The position numbers were made by a program, and so were the translations under genes. The notes below the pieces were generated by a model. It saw only the letters and a list, made by a program, of their open reading frames with translations. It made no database searches and was not told the origin of the DNA. Below, in pieces: positions 1 to 9,515 of a stretch of 34,026 bases of DNA (its first letter is position 1; each line of letters opens with the position of its first letter). This DNA is from Cochliopodium minus (Eukaryota > Discosea > Himatismenida > Cochliopodiidae): NCBI GenBank assembly GCA_024220525.1, contig JAMYWO010000316.1:1-34026 (forward strand). The letters run 5' to 3'.

Positions 1-64
1 TTGTTCAGTGGTAGAATGGACCCCTGCCACGGGTCAGACCCGGGTTCGATTCCCGGAACGTGCA
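1..64 (+). tRNA. tRNA-Gly (anticodon GCC), 5' end cut off by the window
   Basis: The D arm (GTTCAGTGGTAGAAT), the anticodon stem GACCC/GGGTC with loop CTGCCAC, and the T arm CCGGG/CCCGG with loop TTCGATT are all present. The 3' acceptor strand AACGTGC is followed by discriminator A64. The anticodon GCC assigns it to glycine. The seven 5' acceptor bases, predicted to be GCACGTT, lie before base 1, so the gene is complete in the genome but truncated here. The internal A and B boxes needed for Pol III are visible. No intron. Confidence 0.95.
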
Positions 65-67
65 TAA

Positions 68-78
68 TTTTTTTTTTT
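68..78 (+). terminator. Pol III terminator of tRNA-Gly
   Basis: A run of 11 T begins three bases after the discriminator base, the usual Pol III stop signal. T-runs are common in this AT-rich DNA, so the call rests on position. Confidence 0.7.
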
Positions 79-672
79 ATTCAAATGATACAGTAAATGA
101 TTTTTTACTTTGATTTGCTCTTGTTTAACATTTTCCCAAAATGAGGAATTTTCAGCTTGATCATACATTATAGATAATTTTAATTTATCTATTCCATTTC
201 ATTCTTGATAATTTTTTTTTTTTTACCAAGCAATGATTTGACATTTCCATTGAATCATTATATTAAAATATATTAAAATATATTCCTTTATATCTTCTCC
301 ATCAAAATTAATTTTGCAATCATTAAAAAACATAGTAAATTATTCATCCCATTCTCTTTAAATTTTTATTTGATAATCAAATCTCTTTCTATCTTCAAAT
401 CTTCTTGTTTCTATTATCTTCTATTATCTTTTATTATATTCAAAATAAAAACTTCTGATAGAAATAAACCATCTTTTTTTATATATTTAATCAAAGATAT
501 ATGCAATTATATGCTAAATAGAATTTGATTATTTTCTTATCATTCTTTGTTATTCGACCAATATTTATCTTTTGAATAAGGAAGAATACAGAGGGAACTT
601 ATGGGTTTTGAGGATTCAACAAATACATAACACATAGAATATTTTATTCTCAAAAACAAACAATAATAACAT
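79..672. other. AT-rich intergenic stretch, no gene seen
   Basis: I find no open frame with recognisable protein content and no RNA gene. It holds poly-T runs and a short imperfect tandem of ctattatctt near 411-440. It separates the tRNA-Gly from the stop codon of the minus-strand Sel1 gene. Confidence 0.6.
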
Positions 673-2999
673 TTAATGTTTCACCCACAAATAAGCCAAA
701 TATTTGATGAGAATCATACAAACAAGTTTTGAAAAGCAAACGACATGAGGATCGGAAGAAATCTTCTTGTTTTTGGAAATCAAAAGCAAAATTAAGACTT
801 GATCCTGAAAAGTGAAGGGAATTCTTTTCTTTGGTTCTTCCTTCTTTTCTTCCCTCTTCTCTTTCTTTTTAAAAAAATCGAGCAATTTCTTTTTTCTTTT
901 TTTCTCTACAATTACCTCCCCTTTTTGAGAATTGATGGTGTGATAATCAAAATCGTTAGGCCAATATACGTGATAATGGATTTCCCATTCGACTCCCCCT
1001 TGTCTGATAACCTTGGCCAAAGAGTCCAATGACTTTATGTCGCCCAGTCTCAGGTAAAATTTGGCAGCTTTTAGAAGATCAACTTCAAGGCTGTTGCTTC
1101 CATTATGGTAGCTTTCTGAAATAATTTCAAGAGATTTTCTGTGTCCTATTTAGGGTATAAAAAATAAATAAATCAAAAGCTTAAAAAACTTTTAATAAAA
1201 AATATTTACCCAATTCAGCTGCTCTTTCGTAATAAATGTAAGCTTGTTTTGTATCTATTGGGACTCCTTTTCCTTAAGAAATTAATGGTAAATAAATGAA
1301 TTGAAATAAAACTTTAAAATAAAACTCACCATAGTGATAAGAAATAGCTACATTAAAATTTGCATTTTCATCTCCTCCTTTAGCAGCCCTATTAAACAAA
1401 TCGAAGCTCTTTTCATAATCTAAATTATTGTTGTAATAATAAGCACCCAAAGAATTCAAACAATTTGTGTTCCCGCTTTCTACTGACCTCAAATAGTATT
1501 TCATCATTTTGGAGGGGTTTTTTTCTACTCCTAAACCCTCTTTATATAGACCTCCAACATTCCACATTGACATGGAATCTCCTTTTTTCATAAAAAATAT
1601 AAGAAAATTAAATTAATAAAATTAAAACATATTAAAACCTATTTTTGCAGCTTTTTTAAAAAATTTCATTGCCATTGTGTAATTCACTTCTGTATCGATT
1701 CCCTCTTTATACAAAGTTCCTAAAAAAAAAATTGAGTAAAAATATTATTCAAAAAAGAGTGAAATTTACCAATGTTAGTAAGAGAGTAAATCTGTCCCTT
1801 TAGAAAAGATAGCTCATAATATTTGAAGGCATTTGCAAAACTCTTTTTTACTCCTGAAAATTTATGAAAAAATTTTATTAATTTATCAAGATTTGGAAAT
1901 TTTACCGAAACCTTGATTAAAAGAAAATAAAATAAATAAAAAAAAATTGTAAAGTTCCAATATATTCTTGCCATTGTGATACAATGTAGCTAAATTATTG
2001 GATGCCCCACATTCTACATCATCATATAAAATCTCCTCGTACATATGCAACACTTTGTTATAGTCTTTGCCAAAATTTTGGTGGCAAAAAACGATCATCA
2101 TTCCTTATAAAAAAAGATAAATAACAAAGATTAAACCTTAAATATTTCATTACATCTTCAAAAATTCACAAATTTATTAGTGGGTATTAATTTTGTTTCA
2201 AATAAATCTTGAATTCTTGTAATGTTTTTGTGCATCTCAAATTTTTTCTTTATTTAAAAAATATATTTAATTTGAAATTTTTTGAGAATTTAATTATCAA
2301 TTCATAATTTGGATCATTATTTTATTCAAAATTAATATATATATTATCAATATCTTTTTATAATTTCATTTGAATTTTTGTATAGTGGATTTATTTTTAT
2401 TTTTTAAATGAAATATAATGTTTATTTACTTGCCACCGCATTATCTGCTCTTTTTTCTGTTTTATATTTTTCAAGATGTTTTTCGAAATAAATCAATGCC
2501 TCCTTTTCACTTTTCTCAAATCCGAACCATCCACAAAAGTATGCAAATCTTTTATAAAGATTATAAGTATTGATATAGGATATATAGATATTTTAATTTA
2601 TTTCCTCTACATAATAATATATTTTACCCTTTGGCAACCAAATTATTCTTCAAAAATGATTTATAGCACCATTCTTTGGCCGCTAATCTATCCATATTTA
2701 CACCAACTTTTCATCCATGAGAGTAAATTTATGAAATGATGAAAAATTATTGATAGGATATTTTACTTGCTGCAAATAGCTAAAGATAGGATAAAAAAGA
2801 TATCTTATAAAATGTTAATTAATTACCTTTCTGCATACTACCTAATTAAAAATTTGAATAAAATTAATGTTAAAATGGATTAATGTGAGATATTGATTAC
2901 TATTTGGGCAATAGGATCTCCTTTGTTTGCCAAATCAAGATATCTCTTATATTCTTCTGTTGGAAATTCTATATTTTTTTCCAAAAGAGGTACATCCAT
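673..2999 (-). CDS. Sel1-like repeat protein (12 exons, about 471 aa)
   Basis: Sel1 repeats form alpha-alpha solenoids that act as scaffolds. Here at least six repeats can be read (for example LYKEGLGVEKNPSKMMKYY and ISYHYGKGVPIDTKQAYIYY), starting at MDVPLLEKN (ATG at 2999). My exons on the minus strand are 2999-2901, 2841-2827, 2779-2767, 2706-2628, 2548-2430, 2103-1972, 1911-1906, 1853-1770, 1719-1639, 1581-1330, 1272-1210 and 1145-673. They sum to 1416 nt, exactly 472 codons with the stop. One intron uses a GC donor and is followed by a 6-nt exon that restores the repeat consensus GFGV. The two exons of 15 and 13 nt near the N-terminus are the least certain joins. The C-terminal 110 residues have a Lys/Glu-rich stretch, then a hydrophobic, Cys-containing tail that I do not recognise. 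No signal peptide is seen, so it is probably cytosolic. The partner is unknown. Confidence 0.82.
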
Positions 3000-3121
3000 T
3001 CAATTTTTTTAAATTTTAATCTCTTATTTGTTGAATCAAAGAAAAATACTTTAATGGTTTGTTTGAAAAGAATTGAATCAGCAAAGAACAAAGATTTTAT
3101 TTAAAATAAATATATGAAAAA

Positions 3122-3194
3122 GACTCCTTAGCTCCAATGGTAGAGTGGACGACTCCAGATCGTTTGGTTATCGGTTCGAGTCCGATAGGGGTCT
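3122..3194 (+). tRNA. tRNA-Trp (anticodon CCA)
   Basis: Full cloverleaf. Acceptor GACTCCT/AGGGGTC (one G-T pair), D arm GCTC/GAGT, anticodon stem GACGA/TCGTT with loop CTCCAGA, five-base variable loop, T stem ATCGG/CCGAT with loop TTCGAGT. The anticodon is CCA. There is no intron. The discriminator base is T, whereas eukaryotic tRNA-Trp normally carries A or G there. It lies 122 bp upstream of the Sel1 start, in divergent orientation. Confidence 0.93.
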
Positions 3195-3196
3195 TA

Positions 3197-3206
3197 TTTT
3201 TTTTTT
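3197..3206 (+). terminator. Pol III terminator of tRNA-Trp
   Basis: Ten T in a row, three bases after the mature 3' end of the tRNA. Confidence 0.7.
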
Positions 3207-3483
3207 CCTTTTTGGTTTTTTTAAAATATAATGGGAATTTAATTGTGGGAGGGAATTTAAACAAACATGTATGTGATTAAATGGTTGATTAAATGAAATT
3301 GACAGAAATAAAATCATTTAACCTTTTTCAAAAATATCCGCAACACAATTTAATGTGAATTAAAACTTTCCATTAGCCAAATCATCTATATAGATGTTAT
3401 TATATTTTTAATTTATTGATTCCGAAAAAATGAATTAATAAAAATAAAAAAAAAATCATTATATAATCAAACTTTTGATCAAA

Positions 3484-3921
3484 ATGAAATCAGTTTTTTT
3501 AATTCTTTTTTCAATAATCGCACTTACCTTCTCTTACCAAATCTGTATCTACTCCAATTCTGGTAAAAACTATAAAAACTAAAATAAAAAAAATACTTTA
3601 TCAAAAACAGAATGCAGTGGATCAAAAACATGCAATTCAAATATCAATGTGGGAACATGTTATGCAGCAGATCAATTCTTAGGATCTGCTTTTTTCAATG
3701 AATCAGCAAGTTTATCATCACAAGGTAATACCTTCACAATCGCAACCTATCCCAACCCTGGTTGTAATGCATCCACAGTTGCTTTTGTCACATCCAACAT
3801 CTCTTTGGCTGTATGTCAGGTGCCTGCCGGAATTAGTGGGTTCAGCTTTTTGTTGAATTCTTCAATTATCTTTTTTCCATCCCTTCTCATCATCTTGTTG
3901 TGCTTTATTTTCTCTTTTTAA
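3484..3921 (+). CDS. small secreted, probably GPI-anchored Cys-containing protein (129 aa)
   Basis: Two exons, 3484-3562 and 3611-3921, joined by a 48-nt GTAA...CAG intron (130 codons with the stop). The first 18 residues (MKSVFLILFSIIALTFS) form a signal peptide. The C-terminus ends in a hydrophobic segment (IIFFPSLLIILLCFIFSF) after a Ser/Asn spacer, the layout of a GPI-attachment signal; a single transmembrane anchor is the alternative. The mature region has six cysteines, enough for three disulfides, and N-glycosylation motifs (NES, NAS, NIS, NSS). I do not recognise the family; such small surface proteins are common in amoebae. It lies 259 bp upstream of the secreted phospholipase on the same strand, so both may act at the cell surface. 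Function unknown. Confidence 0.8.
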
Positions 3922-4180
3922 TTTGAAAATCTATAAATTATTAAATACAGGAATATTTGAATTATATTTATTCACCATCATCTTTGATTGGAATATATTT
4001 GAATTATACAAATTACTCAATGGATTATTGCATTATTTTCCATTATCCAATCAAATACTTTAAATAAATCCTTCAAAATTACTTATTATTGAATCTACAA
4101 GTGGATTATCCATCATATATTTCTTTACTTTTTTATTTTTTTTTATATCATAATTTCGATAAATATTCGAAAAAAAAAAA

Positions 4181-6584
4181 ATGAAAACTATTTTATACCT
4201 TTTGATCATCTTTTTCATTTGTTTATGCATCTCAAAACCAATCAAAAAACAGAAATTGCCCATAGGAGATAAAATCAAGAACATAGTGGTTCTTATGATG
4301 GAGGTAAAAAAGAAATTAGAAAATATATCCCTTTTGATTTATTGAAATTTTAATAATATAGAATAGATCATTCGATCATTTCTTGGGTTGGTTAAAGGTA
4401 AAGAGATGAGCTGAATATAAATCAAAAATTAAATTTTCCTTTTCCATTATCTTTTAGAAAGATTATAATAGCACAATTGATGGATTGGTAGATGGGATGT
4501 CATGTGTTGTTGACGTTAATGATCCATCCAAGGGATCTCTGCCGATCACAAGAAAGGGATATGATATCAGCCCAAGTGATCCTCTTCATGACTTTCCAAA
4601 CATCAAATATCAGATCAATGATCAAAAGATGAATGGATTCATTGCAGATACAATAATGAATAAGCTTAATGAATCCAATGTGGTCTCAATGTAAGAAAAA
4701 AAAATTATACATTGATAATTCACTATTATATTTCTATAATATGGTTTCAATAAACCTTATTCAATTGATAATTTACAATCAATAATTCCGTATTTTTTAT
4801 ACTGACTCCGAGTTTTATTCTTTGTTGATATAAAATTAAAAATAATTATGAAACAAAATGTTGTTCATTTGGTTTCAATACAAAACGTAATAGATTATAC
4901 AAAGTAATAAGATTATACAAAAATTTTAAATAATAATATCTTTCACAGTTAAAAAAAACTCCGAGTTTTTTAGTCTCAATAAAAAAATTTATTCAATTAT
5001 TTAGGTTCGACTCTACTTCAGCACCAATCATCAACTTTTTGGCAAAGGAATTTGCAGTATTTGACAAATGGTTCTGCTCTTTGCCAGGACCTACTGACCC
5101 AAACAGGGGGTTTGGAATGTCAGGTACATCCAACGGTATGTTGAATAATTTTAATGGAACATTGTGGAGTCAAAAGTCCTATTTTGAATATCTCAGACAA
5201 AACAACAGATCTTTTTCTGGATATTATGTAAACAAAAATTCTTTTTATATAATTGATTTTTATTCAATTTTTTCTTTTTAAAAAAAATTTATTTATTTCT
5301 TAAATTTTTTTAATTTTTTCAAGCAACACGACCCATGGGCATTGATGTACTTTGAAGACATTCACCTTCCTATTAACAGTCAACATATCCACGAATTAGA
5401 TGAAACCTTTTACACAGACGTCGCAGCTGGAAAACTTCGTGACTTTACATGGCTTCAACCAAGAATGACTGGTAAAATAATAAATTTAAAAAATAAAAAA
5501 ATTATCTATTTTTTTGAACAAAATAGGAATACCCACATGGCAACATCCAGACGCTAGTATCATTTTTTTTAAAAAAGTTTTATTTTATTAATCATTTATT
5601 TCTAAAAGGTGTGATGGAAGGAGAGAGACTTATCAAATCAGTTTATGAAGCTTTGAGAAAATCTCCCCAATGGAACCAAACTTTATTTGTCATTACTTAC
5701 GACGAACATGGAGGGTAAAATTTATACCATAGATGTTTATTAAAGATAAACCATTAATTTTTTATTTCAGTTTTTATGATCATGTTGCACCTCCAAACAA
5801 AGGTAAACTTTTTTTTTATTTAAAATTTTTTTGTTTAAAACTTTTTTTGTTTTTATTTTAGGGGTATTTTTTTGCTTATTATCAAAATTTTAAAATATAA
5901 AAAAATTGAAATAGGTTCCTTCACCAGATAGTAACAAAAACATCTTTTTTTTTTTACATTATTTAATCATTTTATTGTTTTGAAATTTAAAGATGTAGTT
6001 GCTCGTAATGGATTCACATTTGATAGATTAGGAATTAGAGTTCCAACCATTGCAATTTCACCATGGATAAGCAAAGGGCAAATCATTTCCGAAGCATTCA
6101 AGGGAGAACAACCTACTCCTACCTCCCATTACGATGCCACCTCCATTTTGTCCACTTCCAATAAAATTTTGGGAATCAAAGCTGATCCTTTGACTAAAAG
6201 AATGGGATGGGCAAATACTTTCGAAGGTGTTCTTGATTTAGATTCTATTCGTGATTGTCCTACTGTACTACCTGGTAAAAAGATAGTTTTTTTTTGGAAA
6301 TTATTTTCATTTTTTCAAAATTTTTTGAAATTAAAGAACTTCCTCCTCAAAATGCAAAATTGTTGTTGGAAGAGCAACGTAGAAGAAAATTAAATGATCA
6401 CTTAGAAGCCCAAATCTTGTTTTATTGCAAAATGAACCACCCTGAGGAATCAAATTGCTATGAAGAAAGAATACATGAGCTCACCAATCAAGGATTGGCA
6501 AGTGATTGGATCTTGAAAGAAGTAGATGTTTTTATGACTAAAATTCGTATCAAAGAAAAACAAATGAAATATTTTACAAATTAA
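4181..6584 (+). CDS. secreted non-specific phospholipase C-like phosphoesterase (12 exons, 492 aa)
   Basis: The family (plant NPC and bacterial PLC, phosphoesterase family) hydrolyses phosphatidylcholine and related lipids to diacylglycerol. Residues 1-19 are a signal peptide. Family motifs appear in order: [11 protein letters not shown] (41-51), [13 protein letters not shown] then FYDHV (about 293-305), and [15 protein letters not shown] (328-342). Exons: 4181-4303, 4362-4397, 4458-4690, 5005-5227, 5324-5471, 5527-5556, 5609-5714, 5771-5802, 5862-5863, 5915-5930, 5993-6274 and 6337-6584, total 1479 nt or 493 codons. The 2-nt exon GG plus the next 16-nt exon supply GVPSPD, which matches the family at this place. 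Skipping both also keeps the frame, giving 486 aa. The tail of about 80 residues after DCPTVLP is charged and helical. It likely acts in digestive vacuoles or outside the cell. The 3' end is 32 bp from the convergent F-box-like gene. Confidence 0.9.
4805..4969. repeat. two copies of ACTCCGAGTTTT inside a phospholipase intron
   Basis: The 12-mer ACTCCGAGTTTT occurs at 4805-4816 and 4958-4969. Each core is a near palindrome (AACTC-C-GAGTT in the second copy). Both lie in the 314-nt third intron, which is several times longer than most introns here. Confidence 0.6.
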
Positions 6585-6616
6585 TAATAAAAATGTTTTC
6601 ATAATTAAATCTTTTT

Positions 6617-8573
6617 TTAATACAAATTATCAACACCCAATTTAACAGATATTAATTTAAATATATCTATTTTTATTTCTTTATTGTTCTTCGTTTCAAA
6701 AGTACTCTTTCTTGATATTGCATTCAATATTTCTTCTTTAAATTTTTCTAGTTCTTTGTTGCTCTTTTCCTTGAAATGTTTTTCTACAAATTCTTCATTA
6801 AATATTTCTTCAATAACTTTTTTTGCATTATCATGTAACTTGTTTATTTTTTCAGAACTCATTTTCAAAACTAAATAAAATAAATAAAAAAATAAGAAAT
6901 TTAAAATTTTAAATTGGTTTTTTTACCATTACTTTCAATGGGATAAAACTTTTTTGCTTGACTTTCTAATATTTTATCACAAATTAACCAATATTCAATA
7001 AAAGAGTATTCCTCTTCCATCTCATAGTTCAATAAAAAGTCTAATTGTTTGACAAAAATGTGAGAATAATCTAAAAAACCATTTTCTTGTATTTGGAGAA
7101 TAAATCTCCCATAAGTGGATACAGATGCAATGTCAGAAATTTTTTTGGAGAAAATACAAGGGAAATCTCTTCTCAAATGAGAATTCCAAACCATATTATC
7201 TCTTGAAGCTTCCAACCATTCTTTACTTATTAATAAAATTGAAACATCAAAAAAAAATAATTTGAAATAAAATTATTTAATTGAAAATATTTTTAAAAAT
7301 ATCATTTTACCTAACTAGGGATGTTCTTAATGTTTCTCTTGCTGAAAAATTGGTCAAAATTTGTTTAATTATGTACATTCTCGTTGCCTTTATACTTGGT
7401 AAAATAAATTGATCTTTGTCTTCCAATCCTAAAAAATGAATTCGGTTCCTTGATCTATTGTTTTGTTTGATCTTCAATCTGTTCAACAAAATTTTTTTCT
7501 CTTCTGTATCAGTCCTCAAAACCATGCAAGCAACCTAAATAAAAAGTAAAAAATAAAAAATAAAAAGTAAAAAATAAAAAATAAAAAATAAAAAATAAAA
7601 AATAAAAAATAAAAAATAAGAATTTACTTGAATGGAATATGAAAAATCTATTTCTATTTTCACTTTGAAAAATAGTTCTTTCCTAATCAAATTTACAAAG
7701 TGAAGAAAAGACTCCCGGAAATGATGGAATCCATACTTATTTTCTTCCTCTCCTCTAACTTTCGACAAAATTCCTTTTACAAATTTATCCTGGAATTATG
7801 ATAAATCAAGTGTTTCATAAAACAGGAGATGTTGGTTTATATTAAATGTACAAATCTGCCTTTTTATTTNAATTTAATATTAAAAATTAATTGAATTTAC
7901 CTGATGTTTTGAGGAATAAAATGGGTGTTAAGATTGACTCCTATTTTAAAATTATTTTTAATTTTTTGTTGTTTAATACAATAGCTTTTCTAATTATTTT
8001 TGTTTAATTTTTTTATTATTTTTTAAATTTTTTTGATGGAAATTTTGTGAAAAAAAAAATCTTTTAATTATTTTTAAATTTTTGAATTATACCATCTTGA
8101 AAAAAGATTGTGGCTAATGTTGGAGCATCCTCAGCAAGATCCTCTCCATCTAAAGCACCAAATTTTTTATTTGTGAAAAAGAGATCTTGTTGTTTTCCAT
8201 TTTCCTGAAAATGTTTCTTGTTTTCAACATAATAAACCATCACCTTTTGAAGAAATCCTTCTTTGATTCTCAACAATTTTTCACTCCTGGTAACTTTTTC
8301 TTTTCTAACATCCACTTCCATTTTCATTTTTAAATTTGGGTTTCTGTACATTTCTTCAAAAATCAATTTGTTAGATTCAAATCTTTGAAGTGATCCCAAT
8401 TCTCCTTCCCTTGAATCTTCCAATTTAATATAGCTCAATTTGAGAAGCTCGACAAATTGTAATCTACTTCCATTATCTAACAAAAATTCCAATTTTACTA
8501 GACCCTACCAAAAATTGGATTAAAATCAAATAATATAGATGGGAATCAAGATATTTCAACCCCTCATTTTCAT
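6617..8573 (-). CDS. F-box-like protein (8 exons, about 466 aa)
   Basis: An F-box-like segment lies mid-protein: ILTNFSARETLRTSLVSKEW followed by LEASRDNMVWNSHLRRDF. This is the typical VSKxW...N.LW pattern of F-box helices. F-box proteins recruit substrates to SCF ubiquitin ligases. Minus-strand exons: 8573-8561, 8497-8093, 7940-7901, 7855-7852, 7789-7628, 7534-7311, 7225-6927 and 6870-6617; the sum is 1401 nt, 467 codons with the stop. The 4-nt exon ATTT is needed to keep the frame between its neighbours and is tentative. The start (MKMR on a 13-nt first exon with a GTTGAA donor) is also uncertain. The N-terminal 150 residues match no domain I know. The last 85 residues are Lys/Glu-rich and helical (starting at KMSSEKINKLHDNAKK). 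One intron holds a heptanucleotide repeat and another holds the undetermined base. Confidence 0.65.
7540..7618. repeat. heptanucleotide microsatellite (AAAAAAT)n in an intron
   Basis: About 11 copies of a 7-bp unit AAAAAAT, with two G variants at the left side, fill most of the intron 7535-7627 of the F-box-like gene. It is a length-variable simple repeat and adds no coding potential. Confidence 0.85.
7870..7870. other. undetermined base (n)
   Basis: The only ambiguous base in the window. It falls in an intron of the F-box-like gene, near the tentative 4-nt exon, and does not change the protein model. Confidence 0.95.
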
Positions 8574-8705
8574 ATCCTAAAAGAAAAATTGAAAAAAAAA
8601 AAAAAGAAAAAATTGGAGTTGTAAAGAATTATTTTGATCGATTCATCAAAGTATTATTGAAAAATGTATTTAATATAAATTATTTGTACACCAAACATCT
8701 ATTTA

Positions 8706-9341
8706 TTAAGAAATTCTGCTGTATTTCTTCCCACAAGAGCAAGAATTAAATGCACACTCACCATTATTTCCATTTCCGTAATCAGGATAACCATCCATAT
8801 CGATCAAGACACCTTCAAAACAAATGTGGATCTCATTCTCCTTTGTCAAGATGGTGTAATCCTCATTGTAAGTATCAACAAACTCCATATCAGAATTTGA
8901 ATCCCATTCAAATGATAGTATTTGATTTCGGAAATCCTCATAGATGAAGGATACAGATAAGGAATGTTTCTCTTTGAGAATTCTGTCCTCATTTTCCAAA
9001 TATCTAATGAATTTTTTCCTATTATGTGTCAATGCAGCTTCATATATACAAGCAAAGATTATAATCCCTGCAATTGGTATCAATAAAATGAATAATATAA
9101 TCAAAGGAGGTTTGATGTTGATCTGTTCATTGATATTCTTCATCAATTCTTCGAATTCTAATTGATCCAATTTATCTGATAAAACGGGATGGTAAAAATC
9201 AGGAAATTTCTTTTGTGAATCATTGGGATCAAAATGGATTTGTACTTTTTTTTTCATTTCTCTAAATATGTCAACAAATAAGTTTGATTTTTTTTTATAA
9301 TTTTCTGAAAAATCAAATTTTCTCAAATTGTAAAATTTCAT
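8706..9341 (-). CDS. one-pass membrane protein of unknown family (211 aa)
   Basis: A single-exon frame. The first ATG is at 9341 (MKFYNLRKFDFSENY); the frame is open further upstream but without an ATG. A charged N-terminal region of about 75 residues, with a KKKVQIHFDPND segment, precedes one strong transmembrane helix at about 79-101 (LIILFILLIPIAGIIIFAC). An acidic soluble domain of about 95 residues follows, and then a short Cys-rich end (CAFNSCSCGKKYS). There is no cleavable signal, so the topology is uncertain. I do not recognise the family. It sits 132 bp upstream of the F-box-like gene start on the same strand and shares a 174-bp divergent gap with the permease gene. Confidence 0.7.
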   Translation of the reverse strand: MKFYNLRKFDFSENYKKKSNLFVDIFREMKKKVQIHFDPNDSQKKFPDFYHPVLSDKLDQLEFEELMKNINEQINIKPPLIILFILLIPIAGIIIFACIYEAALTHNRKKFIRYLENEDRILKEKHSLSVSFIYEDFRNQILSFEWDSNSDMEFVDTYNEDYTILTKENEIHICFEGVLIDMDGYPDYGNGNNGECAFNSCSCGKKYSRIS

Positions 9342-9515
9342 TAAATTGCTAATATCCTTTAAAAGATAATTAACCAAACAAACTTTCAATTTTAAACAAT
9401 GATTTTAGTTTTTATAATAATTTCATTCTTTAAATTAAATTTTGAATTTTTGTTCTCAAAAAATCATCTTTTCATAATAAAAATATAAAAAAAAATCAAT
9501 TTCTGGATATTTGTT
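9342..9515. promoter_or_regulatory. shared divergent upstream region (membrane protein / permease)
   Basis: The 174 bp between the divergent start codons at 9341 (-) and 9516 (+) must carry both promoters unless one lies in a gene. It is A/T tracts only; no named motif is seen. Confidence 0.35.

Noticed and set aside
799-1032. Plus-strand Phe/Leu-rich frame
   Set aside because: Antisense to the Lys/Glu-rich end of the Sel1 protein.
2476-3104. Plus-strand hydrophobic frames
   Set aside because: They overlap the minus-strand Sel1 exons, which have repeat homology and consistent phase.
5803-5992. Treating 5803-5992 as one plain intron
   Set aside because: It is in frame and cannot be ruled out, but it would remove the family motif GVPSPD that is encoded inside; kept as the skipping isoform.
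6617-6868. Separate small gene after the F-box-like gene
   Set aside because: A GTAAAA donor at 6926 and a TTTAG acceptor at 6871 join it in phase to the preceding exon, and it lacks a convincing start of its own.
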